A stretch of 64,000 nucleotides of DNA from Diadema setosum (lineage: Eukaryota > Echinodermata > Echinoidea > Diadematoida > Diadematidae). The notes below the pieces were generated by a model that was not told where the DNA came from, ran no database searches, and saw only the letters and a list, made by a program, of their open reading frames with translations. A program made the position numbers and the translations under genes. Positions 32,232 through 42,569 of the stretch are shown here, piece after piece. Positions within the stretch are counted from its first letter, which is position 1. Each line of letters starts with the position of its first letter. The stretch lies in the NCBI RefSeq assembly GCF_964275005.1, contig NC_092702.1, forward strand, positions 4,093,501-4,157,500. Reading direction: 5' to 3'.

Positions 32232-32498
32232 AGGAAGCAGCACAAAAGAAGAAGGAATGCATAGATAACACACAGGTGAGCTCTCAAGCAAGCAGAAGTG
32301 TAATAGAATTACACTGCTACATTTCTGAAATATGTGAGCCTCCTATGTCATCATCCTTGTTCACTGTAATCTATTTAGGTTTTTCAAAGCATTGCTTTTC
32401 TGCTCAAGAATTACGATGAATTCCACAAATTTATACATGAAGCTGTTGATTTATGTACTACACGACGAAGAATTATGAAAATTGTCTGGAATGCCCCT
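32232..32498. mobile_element. Truncated T2-like MITE
   Basis: Matches the right ~270 bp of 29636-30095 (GGAAGCAGCACAAAAGAAGA through TGTCTGGAATGCCCCT) and ends at TTAA (32499-32502). The left third is missing. Confidence 0.8.
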
Positions 32499-32502
32499 TT
32501 AA

Positions 32503-33081
32503 ACTGATATGCTTGCACGCGTATTCAGCCATTTTTATTCATTATTTAATCATAATATTTTATTATTTCACCGGTATCAGATTAGTTTTCATGGATTATT
32601 TATGTAATTCAGTTTCGCAGGATTGACATAGCGCAACGCAGAAGCAATGACACAGACAATCTACATCCCTTCTGATAATCCTAACACGGAGGCATGTACA
32701 CAATTCATCTGCATCCATCTAATTTAGCTAATGGATATGTTCATTAACATAGCCTGTTGCATGCCAAACGTTCAGGGGGGACACAATGGTGTACAACTAT
32801 TAAGAAGCCGACGCAGAAGCTGTGAGACAATGACTTGGAGGAATAAAAAAAAAGAACAAAACAAACATGAAAACACCTAATGTGGTTTGATACAGAGAAG
32901 AACATACCCGAGTTAGCCAGAAATAAACAACAAATACCACTTTATTCATCTCGTCTTTCAAATTTGCTGTCTCCTGCTTAATAGAATCAGTAAACTAGAA
33001 GGGCCATCAAAGGCGGCAGACCAACGCCTTAGCGGAAATACAGGGTAGTTGCAATACTATACTATGGGGTCAAGGTGACAC
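32503..33081. other. Gene-free stretch
   Basis: AT-rich sequence with no gene, repeat or motif that I recognise. Confidence 0.5.
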
Positions 33082-33279
33082 GACATTTGCTCCTGCGACA
33101 ATTGCTCCGGTCTTATTTTCTCCAAGGACTTAGGGTTAGGGTTAGGGTTGTGATAGGGTTTCAGGTTTATTTTAATGTGAGGATTAGGATTAGGGTGAGG
33201 GTTATGTGTTTGAGTAGGTTTTATGTTGGGCTTAGCCTACAGATATTTCATGGGAGCAATTGTCGCAGGAGCAAATGTC
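33082..33279. mobile_element. Perfect-TIR MITE with telomere-like core
   Basis: A 27 bp terminal repeat (begins GACATTTGCTCCTGCGACAA) at 33082-33108 is matched perfectly by its complement at 33253-33279. The 144 bp core is rich in TTAGGG: three adjacent units at about 33131-33149 and degenerate GGGTTTCAGG, TTAGGATTAGGG and GAGGGTTATG words further on. It is 198 bp in all, and no coding is possible. The direct flanks share GGGGTCAA, not an obvious target duplication. Confidence 0.8.
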
Positions 33280-34265
33280 ATGGAACCGGGGTCAAAACTA
33301 CAAGGTCTCTTCGAATTTCTTACGTCACTTCTACAAAACACTCTAAAATGAAAAAGAGTGCGAAACGGTGATCTTGCATATATGGTGCTGTGCCCAAACT
33401 TCAAATTTTGCCCAGTGAGATAGTGCACTGCAAATGAAAGCATACGCACTGCAGAGTAACTGCGACCAAGCAAACATTTTCCGTGGTTGAGGAATGCTTC
33501 TCCAACGAAAAAAAAAAAAAAAAAAATCAGTATTGATATGAAAAATCACCAAATACGGGCCATTTTGAGACGACGGAAAGTGAACTTTCACAAAATTTTC
33601 AAAAAATCAAAAGGACTATTCTATAGTCCCTCAAATAAAAGTAAATTTACGAATTCGTAGGAACATTTGAGCAGCGAAGTCCGTCGTGTGGGAGTTCGGT
33701 TTTCGTATGGTAGTGGGAAATGTGTAAAGTAAGAACCGGGAAAATGTTCGGAGTGGTCACCCCATCATACCATACTATGGGTTCAAAACTACAAGGTCAC
33801 ATTGAATTTGTCGGGGTCAACCGATTATCCCCCAAATCGAATCGATTTTTTCCTGTCACTATCCAAACATTCACTGAACATTTGGTGCAAATCTGTTCAC
33901 CAGTTCTCTTGTTATCTTGTACACAAACAAACAAGCAAACATACGGAGCCCTTTCCATTACCCCTGCTGATTTTCATCGGCGTGGGCAATTAGTCAGTAG
34001 ACATATTCTATAACTGCCTGCATAATGCCTATGTCAAACCATTTCGACGCGGTTGAATGTTTGTTTGTTTGTCTGGGTTTTTTTTTTTCACTCTGAATTC
34101 GTTTAACTCTGATTTCGTAGGACATCTTTGCACGACTTTCACCGATAGAACCTGTGCATTCAACTTGTGAGGTGTAAGCAAGTCTTTCATGGAACTGCAT
34201 CACATTCCTTGATAATAGTTCATATTGATAATTTAATTCATGCTTTTAACATAATACTCATCACA
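33280..34265. other. Gene-free stretch
   Basis: No gene recognised. TATGG(G)GTCAAAACTACAAGGTC-like words occur at 33284-33307 and 33776-33799, so a short direct repeat is present. A poly-A run is at about 33508-33527. Confidence 0.5.
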
Positions 34266-35355
34266 ATCCCCTTGGAACCTCACATAGTATCTCATCGAGG
34301 ATGGTTTTGAGAACAGGAAAATTACCGGTGCTGCATTTGCTGATCTTTCTGCACGATAAGACACAGTCAACCACCGATCTACACGATGACCGGGAGTTCC
34401 GGGATAGTTTCGATCTCGATGGAGCGTCGACGAGCGTTGTTATAACTGTAGACACGGTGTCAGCACGGTAGCTACACGGATATGGCCGGAAGAGCGCGGC
34501 GTCTACACGGACCAACACGGCATCTTCACGGATCAACACGGCAGCTACACGGCAGCCACACTGATCACTTCAGAACTGATCCGGGGAGAGATCCGTGTTG
34601 ACGCCTTGGACATCCGTGGACATTCGTGTATGTCCGTGTAGATCCGGGGACATCCGGGAGGCCGACACGGCAACTTTTTGAGGTCTATCTTTACTATCCA
34701 GGATCTCCCCGGATCTTCCCGGATATTCCTGGATCACCGTTTTCAACCTCGATGGAGCGTCGACGAGCGTTGATATGACTGTACACACGGTATCATCACG
34801 GCAGCTACACGGATCAAATTGGATCAACACGGCAGCTACACGGCAAATACACGGAGCTTTCCGGATTGCTCTGCCAACACGGCAATCCTCTGATGACGCC
34901 GGATGTTTTTTTCACTTACAAAAGTTGCCGTGTTGGCCTTCCGGATGCCTCCCGGATGTCCCCGGATCTACACAGACATCTAGAGGAGCCCACACTCTAC
35001 AAGCTTTGTCTTTTTGGTGGGTCCCTCCTTTTTTTACACACAAGTGCATATTGACAATTATTTCACTTTCGTTACCCCAGCATTTATTGCAGTGTATCGC
35101 TACTGTAAGTTTTTCAATTATTGTTGTTTTCTCTGTACAACTTTACATGCACTGTTTCTAGCACTCATGAAAGTGAGATTTACTTTTTTGTATTATTTTA
35201 TTGTGGAAAAAAGAAATTAATTTGAACTCGAACTTGAACTTGTATACGGATGCTCACGGATGTCTAATGCGTCAACATGGATCTCTCCTCGGATCACCAC
35301 GGATCAGATCCGAAGTGGTCCGGGGTGATCCGGGATGTCTATGTAACTGGGGCAT
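34266..35355. mobile_element. Word-repeat foldback element, ACACGGATC/GATCCGTGT type
   Basis: The interior is packed with ACACGG, CTACACGG, GGATCAACACGG, GATCCGGG and GACATCCG words in both orientations. An ~80 bp block (CTCGATGGAGCGTCGACGAG) is directly repeated at 34415 and 34748. The right end read inward is GCCCCAGTTACATAGACATC and the left end ATCCCCTTGGAACCTCACAT, loosely alike and similar to the CCC..T(C/T)ACA core of the 15140 and 54559 elements. It is interrupted by a LINE 3' end at about 35000-35240. Ends are approximate; frames inside are artefacts. Confidence 0.6.
35000..35240 (+). mobile_element. Nested LINE 3' end
   Basis: AT-rich insertion in the GC-rich element: GTGGGTCCCTCCTTTTTTTA near the left resembles GTGGGTCCCCCAACTTTTTT at 17091, and the right end AATTTGAACTCGAACTTGAA is a short-repeat LINE tail. 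After it the ACGGATG vocabulary resumes. Confidence 0.6.
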
Positions 35356-35564
35356 TACTAGGGAGGGGACGGCGTATATGATTACACGGTATGATTTCAT
35401 GACAAGGAGATGCATCGTTTAAAAAAAAAAAAAAACCTGTATACTTTGGATCTATAACGCCTACGTATCAATGAAATAATAATGACGTTACGCAAATGAA
35501 CAAAAACGGAAAAACAGAAAGTATGTGAAAGGGGAAAAAATTAGCACTTGCGTTTATTATCAAT

Positions 35565-35945
35565 ATTCAAACCTAAAAACTTCGTCTCCAACTATATCAT
35601 TTATTTCTATAGTATTGACGAGACTATCCAATGTATTACTATATAACATACATTTATTTTTAAGAAGATTTAAAGACATCTTTTTGACCTTATCCAACAT
35701 AACAATTTCTTAAGTTCAGAATCGAACGTTTCCACCAGAATATGAGGATATGAATGGGAAAGAAATACATTTGGGTCATCAGCAAACAATACAAAAGATA
35801 GAATATTAGAAGAATTTGTTATATCATTTATGTACAGAATGCACAAAGAGGTACTAGTAAACTACCCGGTCTACAACGAAGACAATCTCTGTCAATCAAA
35901 AAGGAATAAGCTTTGCATACAGGTGTATTGATTACATCTGGTGAC
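35565..35945 (-). mobile_element. Degenerate CR1-like LINE, copy X3 (partial)
   Basis: Matches 26260-26640 and 19380-19740 (TTTAAAGACATCTTTTTGAC, CCACCAGAATATGAGGATAT). Only the RT-side end is present. It marks the left edge of the second segmental unit. Confidence 0.75.
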
Positions 35946-36752
35946 AATAATGTACCAACGTTTTGACAGCGAAAATTAATGTATTCCTTGTCTCTCCTTT
36001 TCTTTGCTATAAAAAAAAAACAAAATCACCTTATCACTACAAGTATAGCCATTTTCTTTCATGCTAGTGCGTCCATACTCTGGGTTTGCGTATAAATATA
36101 CGTGCTCATACATGTCATATATTTCGTTTTCGTGATGTATACTTACATGTACAAATAAGAATCGAGATAGAAGTTCAGTAAAATGAGTGTGATACTCAAA
36201 TGAAGTGAATTGCACGTTGGTGTCCCTCAGTACTTTTCATAAATCATTATGTACACCATGACAAGTATATAGTCTATCAGAAAGCTTGCATCGAAAACCT
36301 GTACAAAGTATAGGCATATTAAATCAGCATTGCTCCGCGTACAGTTATCGCTCCAATAACTATTCAAAGTCAAATTTAAATTCAAACTCTTTTTCACTTT
36401 TTTTTTCAACAAAATGTATAAGAAACAATATGATAAATTTGACATGCGAGTAGTTGAGAATATACATAGCCAGACAGGGATAAAAAGATGTTCATGTCTA
36501 CGTGATCAGTACAAGAAAGATACATACATTCTATATACACTCATCGAGAAAAAAAAAAGTGGAGGTACCCACTCAGAAGACTATGCTTGTATCATGTGGG
36601 TACCTCTGAGGGAAAAGGGGAAATAAGGGGGGGGGGGGGGTTAAAAGCTTACAACTACAAAGAGTGCGGGAAACTGGGAAAGTCGGGAATAGAAGAAAAA
36701 AAAAAAGCAAAAGTGTAAAAAAAAAAAGAACAGAAAATAGGGAGAAGCAGGA

Positions 36753-36783
<31 letters not shown>

Positions 36784-37300
36784 AAAAAAAAAAACAAACC
36801 TAGATCATTTTGATGCATACACCAAGGGCCAAAGCCCACAGAGACAATAATTAGCGAAGGGTCTTCGAAAGTGATACAGTGTCGAGCTGCTTTCCAGCGG
36901 AACAGACTGTAACCGTGAGGGCACGTATGGAATACTAGTATGCAGTAAAAATGATCGATGCCTCAAAAGACATCGATATCAAAGCTTTCCCTAGATAGTT
37001 TTCCCATACGGGCAAATCTGAGGGTGAAACATTATGAGAGCAGTTATACACAACATGAAAATGAAACGGATTTACCACAGCAGTGCTTCAGATACCGAAA
37101 GAGAAGACCCTGTTACGAACACTTATTATTGAACATGCATAATGTTGCGTAATATACATAGAATCAAACTGCTGCACATGTGCAAAATGCAGACTGAGTT
37201 CTCATTGTTTCTTACTTCTGTGCACTTCATTATATTTACTTTAGAACGACTCCATTAGTTGCCTTTTTCGACTTTACACCTCTGATACTGAGGACATTAA
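35946..37300. repeat. Segmental duplication block Y, second unit
   Basis: Matches 19741-20382 plus 25281-25390. The LINE-free junction at about 37217-37230 is the empty site for the 20383-25275 LINE. Contains the extra repeat 36366-36977. Confidence 0.85.
36366..36977 (-). mobile_element. Antisense LINE 3' UTR-like repeat
   Basis: Inverted homologue of 16780-17295, from the TTCAAAGTCAAATTTAAATT tail through GGAGGTACCCACTCAGAAG, a GA run and GGGCCAAAGCCC to CTTTCCAGCGGAACAG. Absent from block Y of the first unit, so it is an insertion specific to this unit (or lost from the other). A clear target duplication is not visible. Confidence 0.75.
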
Positions 37301-38286
37301 TAATAAGTTGCTATCAGTATCTCATGAAATGCCTATTTCCTTTGAGTGAAATGTGATGCAGGCTTCTAACTTTTGCTTCTTCTTCTATTCTTAAGTTGCG
37401 GAATATTTTTCTGACGGCATTTCGGATATTGTGGCACCTAGGTCCCTCTTCTTGTGGAGGGAACTTAAAGGGATGGTACAGTTTTGATTGAGACCTGGCT
37501 TTAGGTTTCTAACTTTTGTTTGGTGAGATAATGAGAAATCTCATATAGAATATGAAAGAGCGTTTAATTCCAAGAGGAATTCAACTTTTTGATGAAAATT
37601 GGTTTTGAAATGGCTGAGATAGCCTTAACAAGCGATCCTAATAAAAGGTAGGTTCCACCTTTTATTAAGATCTCTTTATTTCACTTTGTTTTTGGATATC
37701 TCAGTCATTTCAAAACCAATTTTCATAAAAAAAAAACTCAACTCTGAATTCATCATATGCTCTGTAACACTTCTTAAGTGGTTTCTTTGCGTTTTTTAAA
37801 AAGTTACAATCTCAATCCTCATTATCACTAATACCATCCCTTTAAAGCGGTCGGTCCCATGATTTGTTTACTTGCAGACACTCACTTCTTCCTTTAAAAT
37901 GGTCACATAACGCACATCAATTCAATTCAGTTGTCTTTGTTATATGAATGTTCATGTTTCGAATACAAATCACAAGATCGCCAACGAAGTTTTGTGATTG
38001 CTCAAACAGTCGAGTTTCTATGCATTCCTAAGAAGAAATTTTACTGCGTTCGGGACAACATGTATTTTGTCCTATTCACCTAGTTCTTCTGTAGTAAACA
38101 TTTAAGTGTGATATTGATGGACAAACTGGACAAACATAATGGTGCAAGTTTCATCGAAATTCTACACTTGAACTAGAAATGCCTTAAGGTTGTAGAAGTT
38201 AACATGTTTTCTGGGAATAATGATTGGTCGCATCCACAATGGAATATACATATTACCACCGAACCAGTTTTGTTTGGTTTGTACAG
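37301..38286. other. Unit-specific stretch before Ig gene 2
   Basis: No match in the first unit, where the X2 LINE occupies this position. Contains the T2-like MITE 37469-37841; otherwise no gene recognised. Confidence 0.6.
37469..37841. mobile_element. T2-like MITE (373 bp)
   Basis: TTAA at 37465-37468 and 37842-37845; ends AGGGATGGTACAGTTTTGAT and a complementary ACCATCCCT. Shares interior words with 11932-12283 (GGTTTCTAACTTTTG, ATTTCAAAACCAATTTTCAT). Confidence 0.85.
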
Positions 38287-38505
38287 GAAAATATCATAAA
38301 AGTCCATGTTAGCTCAAAATTCCACGGTGGCAACCGCTCCCCCATATTCCGCGAAACAACAACAAAAAGATTAGAAAAAATAGTATCATTGTGTGTTGAT
38401 CTTAGTACAACAATAACTGAATATGAAGGATTCAAGTTCTTTGCTTCGATTTCATTTATAGAAAAGAAGAAGAAATTTGGTGAAGATAAGTTTGCAGGTC
38501 TCTGA
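38287..38505 (+). CDS. Possible 3' terminal exon, copy 2
   Basis: Open reading of 72 codons after an acceptor-like TTTGTTTGGTTTGTACAG: ENIIKVHVSSKFHGGNR, then TTTKRLEKIVSLCVDL, EGFKFFASISFIEKKKK and KFAGL-stop. The 26645-26860 copy keeps the same frame and stop codon apart from one internal stop and one codon less in the lysine run. No family recognised. It could be the last exon of a gene, a relic of one, or a chance frame; no upstream exons were found. Confidence 0.3.
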   Translation, partial: ENIIKVHVSSKFHGGNRSPIFRETTTKRLEKIVSLCVDLSTTITEYEGFKFFASISFIEKKKKFGEDKFAGL

Positions 38506-38829
38506 GAAATTTGTGGGCCAATGATATCAGCTTCTCATTCGATTTGCCAAAAAAAAGGGGAAAATTTGATGAGAAATATTACTGTTCCATGAAACATTCG
38601 ACACTGAAAGAAAAATGATCTCATTCTTACTGCTTATCCGAGTTTGCTGAAACTTGTAAAATTCTGTTTGTCAAATCGTGCTCTACATCAACATCAAGAT
38701 AAAACGGCATCTTGTAATAGATTAATGCTTACGAAACATATAGCATTAGCATTAACATTAGCTTACTCCTGTTCAACAGAAATGTTTACGTATTGAGAAA
38801 CGACTGCATTTGAATTCTCCAGTCTGTTG

Positions 38830-40899
38830 CTAAATGGGCTGTAGGTAGTCGTTGCTCGTATACCTTTCCAGTTTTCGACTTTCTCGCATGACGTCAGGAT
38901 CCTCGTAATTCTCGTCGATTTTATAAGGTCGTGTCTCACTCATCGATTCCTGGACACGGCGGGGATCAGTGGATGTCACCATGTTGGCAGGGAGAAATCC
39001 ACCGGTTGGGATGGGTATCATGCTAGATGCAGGAGGGAGAAGTGAACGGCAGAGGAGAGGGAGATGTTCCGATTGGGCACTGCTAGCGCAGCCACCTTGG
39101 CGAGATCGCATCACGCCCGTGTCCTTGACCATCGGCTGGTATCGAGAATCCTTGACAATCGAGGCGGAGCTTGCGTTGGGCTTGCCAAGTGTTCCTGTCG
39201 GGTTTGGTACTGGTGTAAGTGTCGCAGAGATTGCTCCTTCTGCTTCAGTCGGTTTAGCAGGAAGCTCCCGTTGATTCTGAATTACTGCACGATTCTTCCC
39301 GCCTAGAAAAAGTCGATCCTTCGTCAAGGTGCTCGAATCAACGCGTAAAGAGATCTGGGGTTCATGATGCTTTTTCTTCCTCTGTAGAAGCAGCAGGACG
39401 AGTAAGATCAGAAGCACTGCAACGGCGACAGAAACCATGATGATGAGGGCAATTTGTGTCGTTCCATTGACTCTGTCCCTTGGTTGCCCTTCCTTGCTTT
39501 CAGTCAGATGTGGATCGGACCCACTCCCCGAATGGACCCCGACGCGAATAATCGTCGGTTCACTTCTACCAGAGATATCGATGTCCTCTCCGAAGGAAGC
39601 GATGCACACCACAGACGATCCGTCATCTTCTTGTAAGATATTTCGAACAGTGAGAACATCATCCTGTACTTCGAATTTTGAGCCATGCACGTCCTTACCG
39701 TTAAAAGTCCATCTAATATGAACTGTGTACATTGTAAAAAAATTGTGCAGAGCTGACCTATAGCTGCATCCAAAAGAGACACTGTCGCCGATGTACACAA
39801 TAGGGTTCTTGGGCACGATAAATGCAGTAATGGCGTTCTCGTGATACATGTCGTTCACGACTGACGGCAGAGTGGTTTCGTCGAATGAACCGTCGCTGTG
39901 ACTGTACACAGTCATTTTCGCTTCCGCAACGCCCAACGCGTTTTCTGCTCGACAGGTGAGGACAGTACCGTTGTCTGCAGGAGCTACAGGACCGACGGTC
40001 ATGACGCCGTAACCGGGAAACTCGAGTTCAAAACGTCGGCTGGTTGCATGGGAGGCTGTCAGGTCGCAGGATATGTCTGAAATGAAAGGAGGATTCGAGT
40101 ACACGAATGCGTGGTACTTGCTTTCTCTCGAGTTTGCCTCGGCCAACCTAAGAATTGCGATGTAAGGTCGGCTGAAGTAACATGACCGACTAACTTCTGG
40201 TTCCACATCATCGTTGTACGTCAGCCGACATTCAAACGAGCTTGCCAAGTCTTTCCTCTGAGCGCGATAAACCGTTTGCATCTTATCTTTAACTGGTGTA
40301 TCCGCTGCAACTAATAAGTCATTTGAATACCATCGCAAGGTTAAAGGCGGTGTGGTTCTCTCTGACATACAGGTAAGGCTTACCTCATCTCCAGTTGAAT
40401 CTGGGAGTGCCGTGCAATGTGGAAAGTGCTCCGCAGGTGGATACTTGACTGTCAGCTCAAAATTTGACGACGGCGTCTCAGTGCCGGACGTCTCAATGAG
40501 GACGCACCAGTACCTGCCTCTATCAGCCTTCTGAATCTCTCGAATGGTGAGAGTTTGAACAAAGAAACCATTTCTGGAGACCTCTCCCGCCGATCCTAAG
40601 GTATATCGAGTAGCGTCTGCACCGTCCAGGAGCTCACTCCCTGAGCCCTGTGACCATCGTCCGATAGTCTGTGCACCAATCATCAAGGATGTCTCCCGCC
40701 GCCATTCCACTCTGCCTCCGGTCGGGAATTTTCGTCCTCTGCTGTAACATTGCAACTCTACTTTGGTTCCCAGACTGACTACCGTACTTCGGGAATCGAT
40801 GTGCATGCTATAGAGCTGCACAGCATAGATGCAGGAAAAGAGAAGAAGCAGCAGACAAATTTCACACCTGGCTTCCATATTGATTCTGCTAATAATCAT
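38830..40899 (-). CDS. Intronless Ig-superfamily type I receptor, copy 2 (689 aa)
   Basis: Paralogue of the gene at 27095-29119 with the same signal peptide, V-type and three further Ig domains, all canonical cysteines including the extra domain 2 pair, transmembrane helix and basic stop-transfer. Two tail differences. First, a 41-residue segment after HHEPQIS (starts LRVDSSTLTK, contains ELPAKPTE) that copy 1 lacks. Second, an extra base after DYLQP shifts into a stop, removing 26 residues and the YANT tyrosine; the lost codons remain readable just downstream in another frame. YQPM and YEDP are kept; YQQP is YLQP and QPYEID is RPYKID. Differences are densest in the first ~70 residues. A working gene is likely, but with a shortened tail. 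Confidence 0.9.
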   Translation of the reverse strand: MIISRINMEARCEICLLLLLFSCIYAVQLYSMHIDSRSTVVSLGTKVELQCYSRGRKFPTGGRVEWRRETSLMIGAQTIGRWSQGSGSELLDGADATRYTLGSAGEVSRNGFFVQTLTIREIQKADRGRYWCVLIETSGTETPSSNFELTVKYPPAEHFPHCTALPDSTGDEVSLTCMSERTTPPLTLRWYSNDLLVAADTPVKDKMQTVYRAQRKDLASSFECRLTYNDDVEPEVSRSCYFSRPYIAILRLAEANSRESKYHAFVYSNPPFISDISCDLTASHATSRRFELEFPGYGVMTVGPVAPADNGTVLTCRAENALGVAEAKMTVYSHSDGSFDETTLPSVVNDMYHENAITAFIVPKNPIVYIGDSVSFGCSYRSALHNFFTMYTVHIRWTFNGKDVHGSKFEVQDDVLTVRNILQEDDGSSVVCIASFGEDIDISGRSEPTIIRVGVHSGSGSDPHLTESKEGQPRDRVNGTTQIALIIMVSVAVAVLLILLVLLLLQRKKKHHEPQISLRVDSSTLTKDRLFLGGKNRAVIQNQRELPAKPTEAEGAISATLTPVPNPTGTLGKPNASSASIVKDSRYQPMVKDTGVMRSRQGGCASSAQSEHLPLLCRSLLPPASSMIPIPTGGFLPANMVTSTDPRRVQESMSETRPYKIDENYEDPDVMRESRKLERYTSNDYLQPI

Positions 40900-41022
40900 T
40901 TCAAACTTGCATGTGTAATGTCTATACAGGACGATGTCTGTTATTTTTGAAGGGGGTTAAAGAAGAGAAGAATCAGCTCGACTGAGTTGTTCGATCTGTT
41001 CTGATTACTTCAACGCAATTCC

Positions 41023-41040
41023 ATATCAGTATATAACGCA
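41023..41040 (-). promoter_or_regulatory. TATA-type core promoter of Ig gene 2
   Basis: TATATA at 41030-41035, minus strand, about 131 bases upstream of the first ATG. Conserved with 29243-29248. Confidence 0.55.
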
Positions 41041-41089
41041 GAAGGTACCTCTGCCGTTTGCGAAATAATAAAGGAAAGCCGTTGCTGTT

Positions 41090-42240
41090 TCAGATTGGTT
41101 AATCAGCTATGTCATGAAACAGTAAATAATTGAGTTTGTGTACTGTGTGTGCATGTGTGTACATCTATGCCTTTGTGTGTGTTTGTGTGTGTGTATAAGG
41201 CGCTCAGTAGGTTATAATTATCAGTATAATAATATGATTTTGCACCTTTGATATCTGTGAAATGAAAAAAAAAAACCCAACCTGCTGTATGTTTTTGATT
41301 GGCTATTCTGTGTTGCTATCATGCACACCCCTCATGTGAGCAATAACTGCAGTGGGAATAGTGAGCTCTGATATGTGTAACAATACTGTTCGCAAATTAT
41401 TGAATGTCAGCCGACTGTGGCAACAGAGGGCGATAGCATAAGTCTGCATTGCGTGAAACATGAATGATCTCCCTTGCTCAAGAGTGATTGATATTTCATG
41501 TACATGTATATCAATATCTCCGTTATCATCGGTCAATATAGTTACGTTGGAGTTACAGTCTACCTAAAAGGGCATGATAATCTCGTGTCCATTATTAATA
41601 TTCTTCATTAATTGTCTAATATTCTCTGCCGTTATGGTAGCTCAGCCTCCCTGAACCATTTCAACCTTTCTACAACCAATTGCTTTCAACTCCTAATGCG
41701 AACAATTCACTGGCAATACTTCTTTCGAAGTCAAAATGGCAAGGATCGACGCATTTTTACAAATTCTTGTTCTTCTGCTATCATTTCGTTTCGTCATATT
41801 GATTTTGATTGGCCCTATACATATTTCGCATTCCTTGTGATCCAAACTCAGAACCTGTATTATGATTTATGTATGATAATGATGCAGACCCCCAAGCTAA
41901 CAAGCGTCAAATTTTTCAAATTACCGTCCTTTTGTGTGTGTGTGTGTGTGTGGAAAAGATGGAAAAAAGTGAATGATCGTGGTTGATTATTGAGTATGTT
42001 CACAGTAGTAATGAAGCGTTCCTCAATACGATACTAGTAACAATATTAAAACTATATAAATAGAATGTATCGATAAACATAACTAGACACCTCGGGTTTC
42101 CAAAGTTTGTCTAAAACCAAGAGATCTCAATTTCTGTGGGTTTGCCACACTTCTGAGACTTCCCAACTTAGTTGTAGAGCGTAACTCTTTGTATTCCCCC
42201 CCCCTACATTACTTTCAAATGGAAAAAATAAATTCATTCG
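41090..42240. other. Conserved upstream block of Ig gene 2, no gene
   Basis: Aligns with 29320-29631 plus 30100-31030, without the MITE found there. Short frames do not keep frame between copies. A GT run is at about 41934-41954. Confidence 0.6.
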
Positions 42241-42255
42241 CATATACCTTTATAT

Positions 42256-42257
42256 AC

Positions 42258-42303
<46 letters not shown>

Positions 42304-42507
42304 TCTAAAAACGCAAATGTTGAATCAACATTTAAAAGGGCCGAGGAGTGACAGCATTTTTGAAGTGTTGCATCCAACTTTTAAGATAACATTTTAAATG
42401 TTGAATCTAGCAGGAAAACCAGCACTTTGAAAATGTTGTCACTCCTCGGCCCTTTTAAATGCTAATTCAGCATTTGTGTTTTTAGAGTGTATATATATAT
42501 ATTTATG

Positions 42508-42560
<53 letters not shown>
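42256..42560. repeat. TA microsatellite split by a MITE
   Basis: TA runs at about 42257-42300 and 42491-42560 surround the inverted-repeat element at 42301-42490. The first unit has neither. Confidence 0.9.
42301..42490. mobile_element. TIR MITE, ACACTCTAAAAAC type, in TA repeat
   Basis: The left end ACACTCTAAAAACGCAAATG and right end CATTTGTGTTTTTAGAGTGT pair, as do the inner AAAAGGGCCGAGGAGTGACA and TGTCACTCCTCGGCCCTTTT blocks. Terminal TA on both sides agrees with TA-targeting Tc1/mariner-like MITEs. It is absent from the first unit. Confidence 0.8.
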
Positions 42561-42562
<2 letters not shown>

Positions 42563-42569
42563 GAAACCC

